Positions 20,614-28,710 of a stretch of 64,000 bases of DNA are shown in pieces. How positions within the stretch are numbered: the first letter of the stretch is position 1; each line of letters begins with the position of its first letter. The notes beneath the pieces were generated by a model. The model did no database searches. It saw nothing but the letters and a program-made list of their open reading frames with translations, and was not told the DNA's origin. Both the position numbers and the translations under genes were made by a program. The stretch is taken from the NCBI RefSeq assembly GCF_017874255.1, contig NZ_JAGGLD010000001.1, positions 682,001 through 746,000 on the forward strand. The letters run 5' to 3'. This DNA is from Paenibacillus shirakamiensis. Lineage in GTDB: Bacteria > Bacillota > Bacilli > Paenibacillales > Paenibacillaceae.

Positions 20614-20660
20614 ACTTCTTTTCCATCCTCAATAATTTCAATGATAAAGGGGTTAAGACC

Positions 20661-21680
20661 ATGTTAAAAGCTGAACGTAAGTCCTTATTTATTCTTCTTA
20701 CCGTATTATTTGTCCTATCTTCTATGCTCGCTGCATGCGGGAATTCTACTGGAAAAGTGGCGGATGCCAAAGCAGGAGCGATTCCGATTAAAATAGCCGA
20801 TATTTCCTCTAACCCGGTCTTTCGAGTAGCCATCCATCAAGGATTGTTCGCCAAGCATGGCATCGATGCTCAGATTGTCACGTTTGGCACCCCTGCTGAG
20901 GGAATCAATTCCCTCTTTATTAAGCAGACGGATATCGCATATGGTGCAGATTTTCCAGTACTGAATGCGGCGAGTAAAGGAGATTACTCCATCATTGCGG
21001 CTACAGGTTCGAATACGGATCTCAATGCTTCAGAGTGGAAGCTCTATGTCAGAGATGAGATCCAGAAGCCGGAAGATCTGCAAGGCAAAAAGCTTAGCTC
21101 GCTAAGAGGAACGTTTATACCCTATCTGTGGGATGTTTTTTTAGCGGAACATCATGTGGATATCAAGAATACGACACTTGTGGGCCAAGGGGCTTTCGAT
21201 GAGTCTTATGTCGCACTGAAAAAAGGAGAAGTCGATGCGGTATGGGTGTTCGGGTCTGCTTTAACTAGCCGATTCCAAGGGATTCGCGGAGTACACGAGT
21301 TAACGGATATGTCAAAAACCCCGGTTAGAATTGGAGGAGCACTGATAGCGCCGAACAGCTTAATTAAAGAACATCCCAATGCGGTCTCTGGTTTTATCCA
21401 AGCCATAGATGAATCTTCTGCATATATTCAAGCTCATCCTCAAGAGGTAGCTGACCTTCTGTATAAGGAAGTCAAACAGCCTAAAGAAGCTACGTTAAAA
21501 GATTTGCCTAAAAACGTGTGGGAAGTAGGATTTACACAGCAGTCTGTAGACAGCTTATCCAAGCAAAAGAAATACATGGTCGAGCACGGCATTATTAAGA
21601 AAGATTTTGATCTCAAGACTAAAATTAGTCTAGATGCTGTTACAAGCGCGCTGCCTGACCGCGTTACCTATCAGAAGTAG
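20661..21680 (+). CDS. ABC transporter substrate-binding lipoprotein (SsuA/NMT1-like)
   Basis: A 339-residue lipoprotein with lipobox LAAC at Cys26. The mature part is a type 2 periplasmic-binding fold of the sulfonate/nitrate/taurine group: IKIADISSNPVFRVAIHQGLFAKHGIDAQIVTF at the start, then DIAYGADFPVLNA and LSSLRGTF. Third gene of the operon; the SsuB- and SsuC-like genes follow directly. Substrate inferred as an aryl sulfate or sulfonate from the neighbouring sulfotransferase. Confidence 0.85.
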   Translation: MLKAERKSLFILLTVLFVLSSMLAACGNSTGKVADAKAGAIPIKIADISSNPVFRVAIHQGLFAKHGIDAQIVTFGTPAEGINSLFIKQTDIAYGADFPVLNAASKGDYSIIAATGSNTDLNASEWKLYVRDEIQKPEDLQGKKLSSLRGTFIPYLWDVFLAEHHVDIKNTTLVGQGAFDESYVALKKGEVDAVWVFGSALTSRFQGIRGVHELTDMSKTPVRIGGALIAPNSLIKEHPNAVSGFIQAIDESSAYIQAHPQEVADLLYKEVKQPKEATLKDLPKNVWEVGFTQQSVDSLSKQKKYMVEHGIIKKDFDLKTKISLDAVTSALPDRVTYQK

Positions 21681-21685
21681 AGGAG

Positions 21686-22489
21686 ATGAGTACAGTGTCC
21701 CTGGTATCCCCGCTGAATACAATCAACATTCATCAGCTCAACAAAAGCTATGAAGAACCTAAAGCTGGTAACATACATTACATTATTAAAGATGTCGATT
21801 TAGTCATCAGGGATGGAGAATTTCTAGTCCTGCTGGGGCCCAGTGGATGCGGAAAATCAACTTTGCTTAATATGATCGCCGGCTTCGTCGCAAAGTCGGG
21901 AGGTCAGCTTACTATAGGCGGACGTGAAGTAGATCGACCCGGTAAAGATCGGGCGGTCGTGTTCCAGCAGGCTGATTCTTCTTTGTTCCCATGGCTTACG
22001 GTACGAGAGAATGTGGAGTTTGGATTGAAAATGAAGCGAACCCCAAGGAAGAAACGACAAGAGATATCTGATCATTACCTTGCTATGGTGAATTTAGCGG
22101 GACACGAAGATAAATTCCCTAGAGAATTATCAGGTGGGATGAAACAAAGGGTACAACTAGCGCGCGTATTATCCAATGATCCAGCCATCCTACTTATGGA
22201 TGAGCCGTTTGGAGCACTAGATGCCATGACCCGTCGATCGATGCAAAAGGAACTGAGTACCATTTGGAGACAGACCCATAAAACAGTAATTTTTGTAACC
22301 CATGACATTCAGGAAGCGCTTCTATTAGGTCAGCGGATTGCGGTAATGTCGGCAGGACCAGCTTCCCAAATTACAGATATCTATGAAGTTCCGTTCTCAT
22401 ATCCAAGAGATGTTACAAGTTCCGATTTCCTTAGATTAGATCAGCAAATTCAATCCCATTTTGATGAATCGCTAGGGGGACACCTATGA
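21686..22489 (+). CDS. ABC transporter ATP-binding protein (SsuB-like)
   Basis: ATPase subunit of 267 residues: Walker A GPSGCGKST (51-59), Q-loop FQQADSSLFPWLTV, signature LSGGMKQRVQLARVL and Walker B LLMDEPFGALD. Closest to the nitrate/sulfonate/taurine importer ATPases. It begins six bases after the binding-protein stop; the AGAGGAG ribosome site is almost touching ATG 21686, so GTG 21695 is a possible true start. Its end overlaps the permease start by 4 bp (ATGA). Confidence 0.9.
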   Translation: MSTVSLVSPLNTINIHQLNKSYEEPKAGNIHYIIKDVDLVIRDGEFLVLLGPSGCGKSTLLNMIAGFVAKSGGQLTIGGREVDRPGKDRAVVFQQADSSLFPWLTVRENVEFGLKMKRTPRKKRQEISDHYLAMVNLAGHEDKFPRELSGGMKQRVQLARVLSNDPAILLMDEPFGALDAMTRRSMQKELSTIWRQTHKTVIFVTHDIQEALLLGQRIAVMSAGPASQITDIYEVPFSYPRDVTSSDFLRLDQQIQSHFDESLGGHL

Positions 22490-23262
22490 ATATGTTAAGG
22501 AAAAAGTGGGCAATCCTTGTCCTATTATGGGTCGCGGGGCTTGCGATCTGGCAACTAGCTGCGCTCGCTTATGGACCCGAAATCGTTCCCGGACCCATAG
22601 ATACGTGGAAAGGGGCGCAGGAGCTGTTAAGTGATGGATCACTGGTTCAATATATTGGGATTAGTTTTTATCGTGTATTTGTAGGATGGACGTTAGGAAG
22701 TCTGCTTGCTATTCCAATCGGTCTAGCGATTGGGACCTTGCCAGCCATCAGAGTGTTCGCGGAACCATTTTTGAATTTTATTCGTTTTATTCCGCCGATT
22801 GCCTTCATCACCCTGTTCCTAGTGTGGTTTGGCATTGGGGAACAGTCTAAAATCGCTCTCATTATGTACGCTACGCTATTCATTGTGGTGATGAACACGT
22901 TCACCGGAGTACTCTCTGTAGAAGAGGATAAAATTCGTTCGGCTCGTAGTATGGGAGCTTCCGAGTGGCAGATTCTACTGCATGTTATCATCCCGGCAAC
23001 GACCCCTTTCATCTTCACAGGCATTCGTCTTGCCATGGGCACCTCCTATATGGCCATCATCGGCGCGGAAATGATTGCGGCTAACGAAGGCGTTGGTTTT
23101 CTAATCTGGAACTCCCGACTCTTTTTCAGAACAGATTGGATTTTTGTAGGTCTTATCAGCCTTGGTCTCATGGGGTTTTCTACCGACCGTTTGGTGGGGT
23201 GGCTTGGCCGAAAGCTGCTCTATCGGTATGGTATTGTGAGCTCGGGGCCGTTGAAGAGGTAG
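22486..23262 (+). CDS. ABC transporter permease (SsuC-like)
   Basis: A 258-residue integral membrane protein with about six spans and the inner-membrane-component EAA-type loop around EEDKIRSARSMGASEWQILLHVIIPATTPF, which contacts the ATPase. Family BPD_transp_1 of the SsuC/TauC/NrtB type. Overlaps the ATPase gene by four bases and ends the operon; a hexamer repeat and a terminator follow. Confidence 0.9.
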   Translation: MNMLRKKWAILVLLWVAGLAIWQLAALAYGPEIVPGPIDTWKGAQELLSDGSLVQYIGISFYRVFVGWTLGSLLAIPIGLAIGTLPAIRVFAEPFLNFIRFIPPIAFITLFLVWFGIGEQSKIALIMYATLFIVVMNTFTGVLSVEEDKIRSARSMGASEWQILLHVIIPATTPFIFTGIRLAMGTSYMAIIGAEMIAANEGVGFLIWNSRLFFRTDWIFVGLISLGLMGFSTDRLVGWLGRKLLYRYGIVSSGPLKR

Positions 23263-23320
23263 CTTATGGATGAGAGCTAATGATAGCACTTGTGGCTAGA
23301 TAAATTTTACCCTAATCTTA

Positions 23321-23362
23321 CCTATACCTATACCTATACCTATACCTATACCTATACCTATA
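23321..23362. repeat. Tandem hexamer (CCTATA)7
   Basis: Seven uninterrupted CCTATA units lie 58 bp after the permease stop and before the operon terminator. It could vary in length by slippage. No coding frame runs through it. Confidence 0.95.
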
Positions 23363-23480
23363 TATCCAAACCATCAATGCAGTGGTCTTCTCATCTTCGT
23401 CTGTATAGTCATTTCACCCATCTACCTAAAGTTGCTGGAAGAAGCTAATATCACTTTTGGGGAAAGTTTGTTGAATTTGC

Positions 23481-23514
23481 AAAAAACCTGCTTGATATGA
23501 TAAGCAGGTTTTTT
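23481..23514 (+). terminator. Terminator of the sulfotransferase/ABC operon
   Basis: Stem AAAAAACCTGCTT/AAGCAGGTTTTTT with a short loop, T-rich 3' side. The 23263-23646 gap holds only this and the hexamer repeat. Confidence 0.85.
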
Positions 23515-23646
23515 GGGTAATCTCGTAAATTTGTTTATTGTTATTAAAATCCGAATTAATACCTTATCCTTTAGTTGTTGCAAAAATAATAATTTTATGG
23601 GGGAATTAGTTGCTTATCATTAATCTGCTAATTATTACGCGTATTA

Positions 23647-24465
23647 CTACCATTCATGTATAATATGTGGATTTGCAAAGATATCATCAAGTTTTTTGAG
23701 AAAAGGTACAAGTGAACTGAAATCTACAGCGCGATGGTCAAAGGCGAGACATAGAGATAACACTTTTCTTATGCCGATTTTCTGCTCACCCTGTCCATCA
23801 ACATAGACGCCGGGTTTATCCTGAACTGCTCCTATACCAACGACAAAAATCTCCGGAGGTATAATATCAAGCAATACTAAATGTCCCTTTTGCTCTCTAT
23901 ACAATGAGCCAATATTAGATATGGTCACGGTTCCTCCAACAATATCTTCCTTTGTAAGCGTAACAGCATGTTCTAAAGTTTGGAGTTGATCTGCTTGTGA
24001 TGCTTGACCGGTAACAAAACGAATCAGTTTGAGCATATCCGTATTTTTAACTTTCTCATCCAGACGTAATGTGTATTGAGCGATGTCGACTAATGACAAC
24101 TCATTCGTATTGCGGATAATGAGAGGAACCATAGATCCATTGGACATTTGCCAAGGAACTGAAGCGTGGATATGATCGTGATATATAAGCCGTCCTTCTC
24201 TAGTTGTATCATTGTACTCCAAATGTGCGTTCAGTTCAGGTGCAGCCACCAAGCCCTCCGCTATGGTCTTCAACATAATTGTATTGAAGGTGATCTTCAC
24301 TTCTTTATTGAGTTTTTTGTATTCGGAGTAGAAATTAGTAATGTCAGGTTCATACACATAAGATACGTGAGGGACTTCTTTCCATGATTTAGATGTCATA
24401 TGAGCAACCAATTTTCTTTGAGCATCAAAAACTTCATGTCGTACTTCGTTATTGTTAATCGACAT
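23647..24465 (-). CDS. Stand-alone 2-oxoacid dehydrogenase E2-type acyltransferase
   Basis: A 272-residue protein equal to the C-terminal catalytic core of dihydrolipoamide acyltransferases, without lipoyl or E3-binding domains. Motifs: PHVSYVYEPDITNF at the start of the core, VPLIIRNTNELSL, GGTVTISNIGSLY, and the active-site block AFDHRAVDFSSLVPFL with catalytic His244. The usual DHRxxDG ends here in Asp-Phe instead of Asp-Gly. No E1, E3 or lipoate genes are nearby, so it may act as an independent CoA-dependent acyltransferase. AGGAGG precedes the ATG. Divergent from the Rrf2 gene, which probably controls it. Confidence 0.85.
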   Translation of the reverse strand: MSINNNEVRHEVFDAQRKLVAHMTSKSWKEVPHVSYVYEPDITNFYSEYKKLNKEVKITFNTIMLKTIAEGLVAAPELNAHLEYNDTTREGRLIYHDHIHASVPWQMSNGSMVPLIIRNTNELSLVDIAQYTLRLDEKVKNTDMLKLIRFVTGQASQADQLQTLEHAVTLTKEDIVGGTVTISNIGSLYREQKGHLVLLDIIPPEIFVVGIGAVQDKPGVYVDGQGEQKIGIRKVLSLCLAFDHRAVDFSSLVPFLKKLDDIFANPHIIHEW

Positions 24466-24670
24466 CGAAATTTCCTCCTATAATTATAAAATGTACTTGC
24501 AAATTCGCAGCGTTTAAATGGAATAGCTCATGGATTATTTACTTTCTCCAGAATAAGATGATTATATGCTGCTGCTATGAAGGGCAGGTGAGAGACTTCT
24601 CTCTACTAAGGAGTCAATGCATGCATCAAATTCACCTCTTGAATGTGGTATAGTAATTGAAGTTATATAG

Positions 24671-24716
24671 TATCCATGGATATTGTATATCCACATATAT
24701 ATTATATCCATAGATA
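24671..24716. promoter_or_regulatory. Three operator-like repeats, 17-bp period
   Basis: TATCCATGGATA (24671), TATCCACATATA (24688) and TATCCATAGATA (24705) start exactly 17 bases apart. The first is a perfect palindrome and the third nearly so. They lie between the divergent acyltransferase and Rrf2 genes, over a possible promoter (TTGAAT at 24639, TTATAT at 24663). Probably binding sites of the Rrf2 regulator; not tested. Confidence 0.6.
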
Positions 24717-24744
24717 TATAAAGTCAATAAAAGGGGTGATTTCA

Positions 24745-25221
24745 TTGAAATTGAGCAATGCATACATACAATCTATAGCTATTGTGGTTATGTTAGCTGA
24801 ACTACCAGAAGGGGTGAACTTGAAATCTATAGAACTCAGCAATCGGATGAAAGTATCGCATACTTATCTACAAAAAATTGCAAAAAAATTAAAAGATGCT
24901 GAGATTATTACATCCGAAGCTTCAAAAAATGGGGGATATTCTTTAAATAAAAGCGTGAAAGAAATTAGCTTTTATGACCTTTTTGTAGTTATCGAAAGTC
25001 AAGATAGCTTTTTAGAACAAGTAAATTATGATGTGATATACACCATGTTCCATTCTGAAACACTAGTTGCTCAATATGGAGAATTGGCTAAGCAAATTTT
25101 CCTTGAAGCAGAAAATAGCTTCAAAAATTCACTGAAAAACCACTTCATCTCAGAAGTTGTTCCTCTAGATAAAAACGGGAATTTTTTAGAAATAAACTGG
25201 AAGAAATTGCTGAATGAATAG
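24745..25221 (+). CDS. Rrf2 family transcriptional regulator
   Basis: A 158-residue winged-helix repressor. The helix-turn-helix is around SIELSNRMKVSHTYLQKIAKKLKDAEII followed by SEASKNGGYSLNKSVKEISFYDLF, the usual Rrf2 layout. The three Cys that bind an Fe-S cluster in IscR/NsrR are absent, so it is of the cluster-free, YwnA/CymR-like kind. Start TTG 24745 has AAAAGGGGTGAT upstream. Likely autoregulated through the repeats just before it. Confidence 0.85.
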   Translation: MKLSNAYIQSIAIVVMLAELPEGVNLKSIELSNRMKVSHTYLQKIAKKLKDAEIITSEASKNGGYSLNKSVKEISFYDLFVVIESQDSFLEQVNYDVIYTMFHSETLVAQYGELAKQIFLEAENSFKNSLKNHFISEVVPLDKNGNFLEINWKKLLNE

Positions 25222-25481
25222 TGGGAATGTGATTATTCATCAAAACTCAAAAGATATCAAAAGGCGTATGTCGATATTCTATCGGCGTGCGTTTTTTAAT
25301 TTATATTTAATTGAACAATTCAAATTATACTTTAGATTCAAATTTTTCATTAAAATATTACCTTGACATGGTAAAGGTTGACCTTTGTTAGTATTGATAA
25401 CAAAAATGGATACCTATTTATGGGAACATAAATGAACCTTTTAAGAGGCTAAAGACTCTTATAAGAGAGAGAGGTGACACT
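25222..25481. other. Intergenic region upstream of the sigma factor gene
   Basis: Contains a short hairpin after the Rrf2 gene (AAAGGCGTATGTCGA region, followed by TTTTTTAATTT) and an inverted repeat TTACC-N7-GGTAA near 25359-25375. TGAACC at 25432 may be the -35 of a self-directed extracytoplasmic sigma promoter; this is weak. Confidence 0.3.
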
Positions 25482-26033
25482 ATGAATGTAGTACGACTAG
25501 TAAAAAAAGCGAAAAGGGGGAATAAAGAAGCATTACTTCAATTAATAATGTTAGAACAAGATGTGTATTTTAGGTTGGCAATGACTTACATGGGAAATAC
25601 ACATGATGCCATGGATGTGATGGACGATATGATCGTCAAAGTATATGAAAAAATTCATCAACTTCACTCAGAGGAAGCTTTTTATAGTTGGAGTAAAACG
25701 ATCTTGGTAAATAGCTGCAAAAGCTTACTCCATAAACAAAAAAGAATCGTTCTTGTAGAGGACTTCCAAGCAATTGAAACTATTGAGATTGCTGAGTCTC
25801 TAACACGCACAAGTGATCCGTACTCTAATCGAGATCAACATATGGATATTCAAGCACTGCTGCTACATATCAGTGATCATCAAAAAGAGGCGATACAACT
25901 AAAGTATCTTCATGACCTCAACTATCAGACGATTGCAGCAATCACACAAGTGTCCATTGGTACGGTGAAATCGAGAGTGTCCGAAGGCTTAAAGAAATTG
26001 AGACTGTTTGCTAGGGGGGATGAACATGAATGA
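25482..26033 (+). CDS. RNA polymerase sigma-70 family (ECF-type) factor
   Basis: A 183-residue alternative sigma factor. Region 2 covers YFRLAMTYMGNTHDAMDVMDDMIVKVYEKIHQL with EEAFYSWSKTILVNSCKSLLHKQKR, and region 4 covers HQKEAIQLKYLHDLNYQTIAAITQVSIGTVKSRVSEGLKKLR. GAGAGGTG precedes the ATG. It overlaps the next gene by 8 bp, as sigma/anti-sigma pairs do, and probably activates its own operon under cell-envelope stress. Confidence 0.9.
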   Translation: MNVVRLVKKAKRGNKEALLQLIMLEQDVYFRLAMTYMGNTHDAMDVMDDMIVKVYEKIHQLHSEEAFYSWSKTILVNSCKSLLHKQKRIVLVEDFQAIETIEIAESLTRTSDPYSNRDQHMDIQALLLHISDHQKEAIQLKYLHDLNYQTIAAITQVSIGTVKSRVSEGLKKLRLFARGDEHE

Positions 26034-27318
26034 AGTGGAGGAGAAATTAGCTGAACAGAAGAAGATTATAGACACTATGAAGGCACCTGAAGAATTGGAA
26101 TCAAGATTAAGACATGCTCTGCAAGGAGCACATTCAAGACGAGTGCCTTGCATCCCAACTCTATGGAAGATTGCAGCTGTACTCATGTTAGTTGTCGTTA
26201 TTACAGGGAATAATTACAATGCTTTTGCTTATTATGGGAGACAAATTCTTGGATTCACGAACTATGGAAGTGATGCACTTCAGCAATTAAATGAGCAAGG
26301 TCTAGGTCAAACTATTGAACAAACGTATCCACTTGAGGATGGAATTGATCTTGTTATTAATGGGGTAATATCGGATGCGAACCAATTGACATTATATTAT
26401 ACAATTCACAATCCTAAGGGAGTTAAGATCCCCATTCATAATAGCTTCTATTTACCTACAAGAATCAGTGGATTTTTAACAGATTCAAAATTTATTTCTG
26501 GCGAATCCAGTGATTACTATAATGGACAAAAAGAAATAAAGGGAATAACCCAATTTGATAGCGTTAGCCCTTTCTCTAAAGAATTATCATTGCATTTCTA
26601 TCAAGATCTTATGAATGGTGGCCGGAAAGAGTGGGATATATCTTTTCCTTACAATCCTAACCAAGCTTTGCGATCAGTAATGGAACAATACTTGAATAAG
26701 ACCTTTGTGTTGGATAAAGGGACATTTACCTTTGATTCAATATCAGCTACCCCCACACTTACTGTAGTCAAGGGTAATTTTAAGGTTGAGAATTTTGATA
26801 AGATATCTACTTTAGCAGGAATAGAGTTAAAAGCAAATGGAAAAGTCATTAAATCTGGAAGTTCAAACACTCATCTATCCAATGATGTAAATGAATTTAA
26901 TATATCCTTTCCAGCACTCCCCACTCCATTAAAGACATTGACATTAGAACTCAAAACATTTGTTGGAAATCAAGTAGTGAATCAGAATATCTCTTTGCAG
27001 AGCGCAAAGAAAATTTTCAATGTGCATGGACAGAAGCTAGTAGTAAAACAAGTATCCACGACCCCAGAAGGAGTCGAGGTTGTCATAGCAGATGACGAAA
27101 AAGTTGTGTTTAATGGGATATCTCTTGTAACGCAGACAGACATAATACCTTTAACCGAATTTAAGCAAAAGAACACGGGACAAGAAGAAGGTAAAAATCA
27201 ACTTCCGCAAACATTGTTATTTTTCAAGGGAGCAACTATGCCTGAAAGTCTTCAAATAAAGGATATAGATTACTTGAAGAATTATAATGAAGTTATTGAG
27301 GTTCCACTGGGTAAGTAA
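26026..27318 (+). CDS. DUF4179 protein, probable anti-sigma partner
   Basis: A 430-residue protein. An N-terminal cytoplasmic segment of about 45 residues is followed by one membrane span (IAAVLMLVVVITGNNYNAFAYYG) and a large extracellular beta-rich DUF4179-type domain beginning FTNYGSDALQQLNEQGLG. This is the layout of membrane-bound anti-sigma factors paired with ECF sigma factors. ATG 26026 is chosen because the GGGGGG ribosome site is 6 bases upstream; ATG 26020 touches it. Its start overlaps the sigma stop, so translation is coupled. Confidence 0.8.
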   Translation: MNEVEEKLAEQKKIIDTMKAPEELESRLRHALQGAHSRRVPCIPTLWKIAAVLMLVVVITGNNYNAFAYYGRQILGFTNYGSDALQQLNEQGLGQTIEQTYPLEDGIDLVINGVISDANQLTLYYTIHNPKGVKIPIHNSFYLPTRISGFLTDSKFISGESSDYYNGQKEIKGITQFDSVSPFSKELSLHFYQDLMNGGRKEWDISFPYNPNQALRSVMEQYLNKTFVLDKGTFTFDSISATPTLTVVKGNFKVENFDKISTLAGIELKANGKVIKSGSSNTHLSNDVNEFNISFPALPTPLKTLTLELKTFVGNQVVNQNISLQSAKKIFNVHGQKLVVKQVSTTPEGVEVVIADDEKVVFNGISLVTQTDIIPLTEFKQKNTGQEEGKNQLPQTLLFFKGATMPESLQIKDIDYLKNYNEVIEVPLGK

Positions 27319-27343
27319 TTTATATCTTTTGTAATAATTCATA

Positions 27344-27395
27344 TTAAATAGAAAGAGGCTGATTATCGAAAGATAATCAGCCTCTTTCTATTTAA
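27344..27395. terminator. Perfect 24-bp stem with GAAA tetraloop
   Basis: Arms 27344-27367 and 27372-27395 are perfectly complementary, with a GNRA-type GAAA loop. It lies between convergent genes (DUF4179 protein and TPR-like protein) and the A/T ends allow termination both ways. Confidence 0.85.
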
Positions 27396-27466
27396 TACCC
27401 ACACCATGATTTAAAGTTGTGATAATTGGAGGTTGAACAGAAACGATATCTGTAAGTAAAATAGTA

Positions 27467-28309
27467 TTAAGAGCTCCTAACAATACCACATAGATCAAAG
27501 CGTTCTTCATTATCCATCTCTCCTCTAAACATTAGTTTAAGTTCTGTTGAAAATTCCTCGATTTGAGCAGATGTTGCATAGATCTTCATTTGCTCATATA
27601 ACAATATGGATTTTTTGAAATACATATCATTATTAAGTCTATCAGAGATGGAAATAGTATGTAATGCATATTTTATTGCTTTAGAGTAATTTTTATTTCT
27701 ACAAAAATATATCGATATCAAATAATGAATAGACAAATATTGACTAATTTCAAAAGATTGTTCGATATTTATTCCTGTCATTAAAGGAACCAACTGATCG
27801 ATTTCACTTTCGATACTATAGTTATTCGAAAGAGCAGCCTCTAAAATTGTAATTAAACCGGGCAAAATTTCAATTGGATTGTTAAACAAAAAATCTAAAT
27901 ACTCCGGAAGTCTTTCTTTGTTACCTGTTAACAGATCTAGAGTAATTAAATTTGCTTTTGCCGCCATTTTAAATTGTTCAATGTAATATTGATTATTTTG
28001 TCCGTTGCTTACCCAACTAAGATCAGAGTATTGTGACACGCACTCTCTAGCTCTAGTTAAGGCGTTTTGTTTTTGTAAACCTAATCCTTTCATTAAATGA
28101 CTGTATCCAAAGTAATATATTATTGGTTTCTCCATTAAAATATAATTTTTAGTTTTAAAATCATCTGTTACATTTATAGTAATAGATTTAAGTAATTGCT
28201 CAGATAAAGAAATTACTTTTTCCCAATTTTCAAAAGCATAAGCCATATTTATCATATTTACTAAGGTGTCAATTTCTAAATGATCATAAGAATTGAGCCA
28301 ATCAGACAA
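27467..28309 (-). CDS. TPR-like helical protein (regulator C-terminal type)
   Basis: A 280-residue all-helical protein. Periodic segments such as AYAFENWEKVISLSEQLLKS, YYFGYSHLMKGLGLQ and CRNKNYSKAIKYALHTISISDRL are typical of tetratricopeptide repeats in Rgg/PlcR-type quorum regulators and related proteins, but no helix-turn-helix is present at the N-terminus. TTG 28309 lies 7 bases after AAGGAGGG. It may be a peptide- or protein-binding remnant or a partner of a separate DNA-binding protein. Very AT-rich, like the accessory DNA beside it. Confidence 0.6.
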   Translation of the reverse strand: MSDWLNSYDHLEIDTLVNMINMAYAFENWEKVISLSEQLLKSITINVTDDFKTKNYILMEKPIIYYFGYSHLMKGLGLQKQNALTRARECVSQYSDLSWVSNGQNNQYYIEQFKMAAKANLITLDLLTGNKERLPEYLDFLFNNPIEILPGLITILEAALSNNYSIESEIDQLVPLMTGINIEQSFEISQYLSIHYLISIYFCRNKNYSKAIKYALHTISISDRLNNDMYFKKSILLYEQMKIYATSAQIEEFSTELKLMFRGEMDNEERFDLCGIVRSS

Positions 28310-28502
28310 GTAAAGCCCTCCTTAAATAACAAATATTTACAATTATTATATAAAATTTTTATATTAGGGTCAATTTATTTATATTAATTCTCTCCACATG
28401 TTCTCATTAGAAAGAATCTTAAGATTTTCTATGAGGACTATTTCTAGTATTTAAAGAATTAAGATTTGTATAAATGAAGATCTATGTTTTGGAAATAACT
28501 AT

Positions 28503-28640
28503 ATGCAACAATATAATTGCCCAATGAACAATTACGAAGGAGCAGCGGCTCTTTGTGAGCAAATAGTAGAGTATATTTTGGTGTTAAAATTAGTCATCGA
28601 GATTTAGTTCCTCATAATAGTTTATTTATTGAAAGAAAGC
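28503..28640 (+). pseudogene. Remnant of a kinase-fold gene
   Basis: Two adjacent frames give protein-like text: NNYEGAAALCEQIVEYI from 28503, and after a frame change GVKISHRDLVPHNSLFIERK (28580-28639). HRDLxPxN is the catalytic-loop motif of protein and aminoglycoside kinases, and a preceding helix rich in EQIVEYI is typical. Only this short piece survives; no ribosome site or full domain. Called from one motif, so uncertain. Confidence 0.4.
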
Positions 28641-28710
28641 GATTTATACAAAGTAACACAATATTTAATTATTATATAGTTAGTTACATTAAGTTTAAGA
28701 GGTGTTTGGT

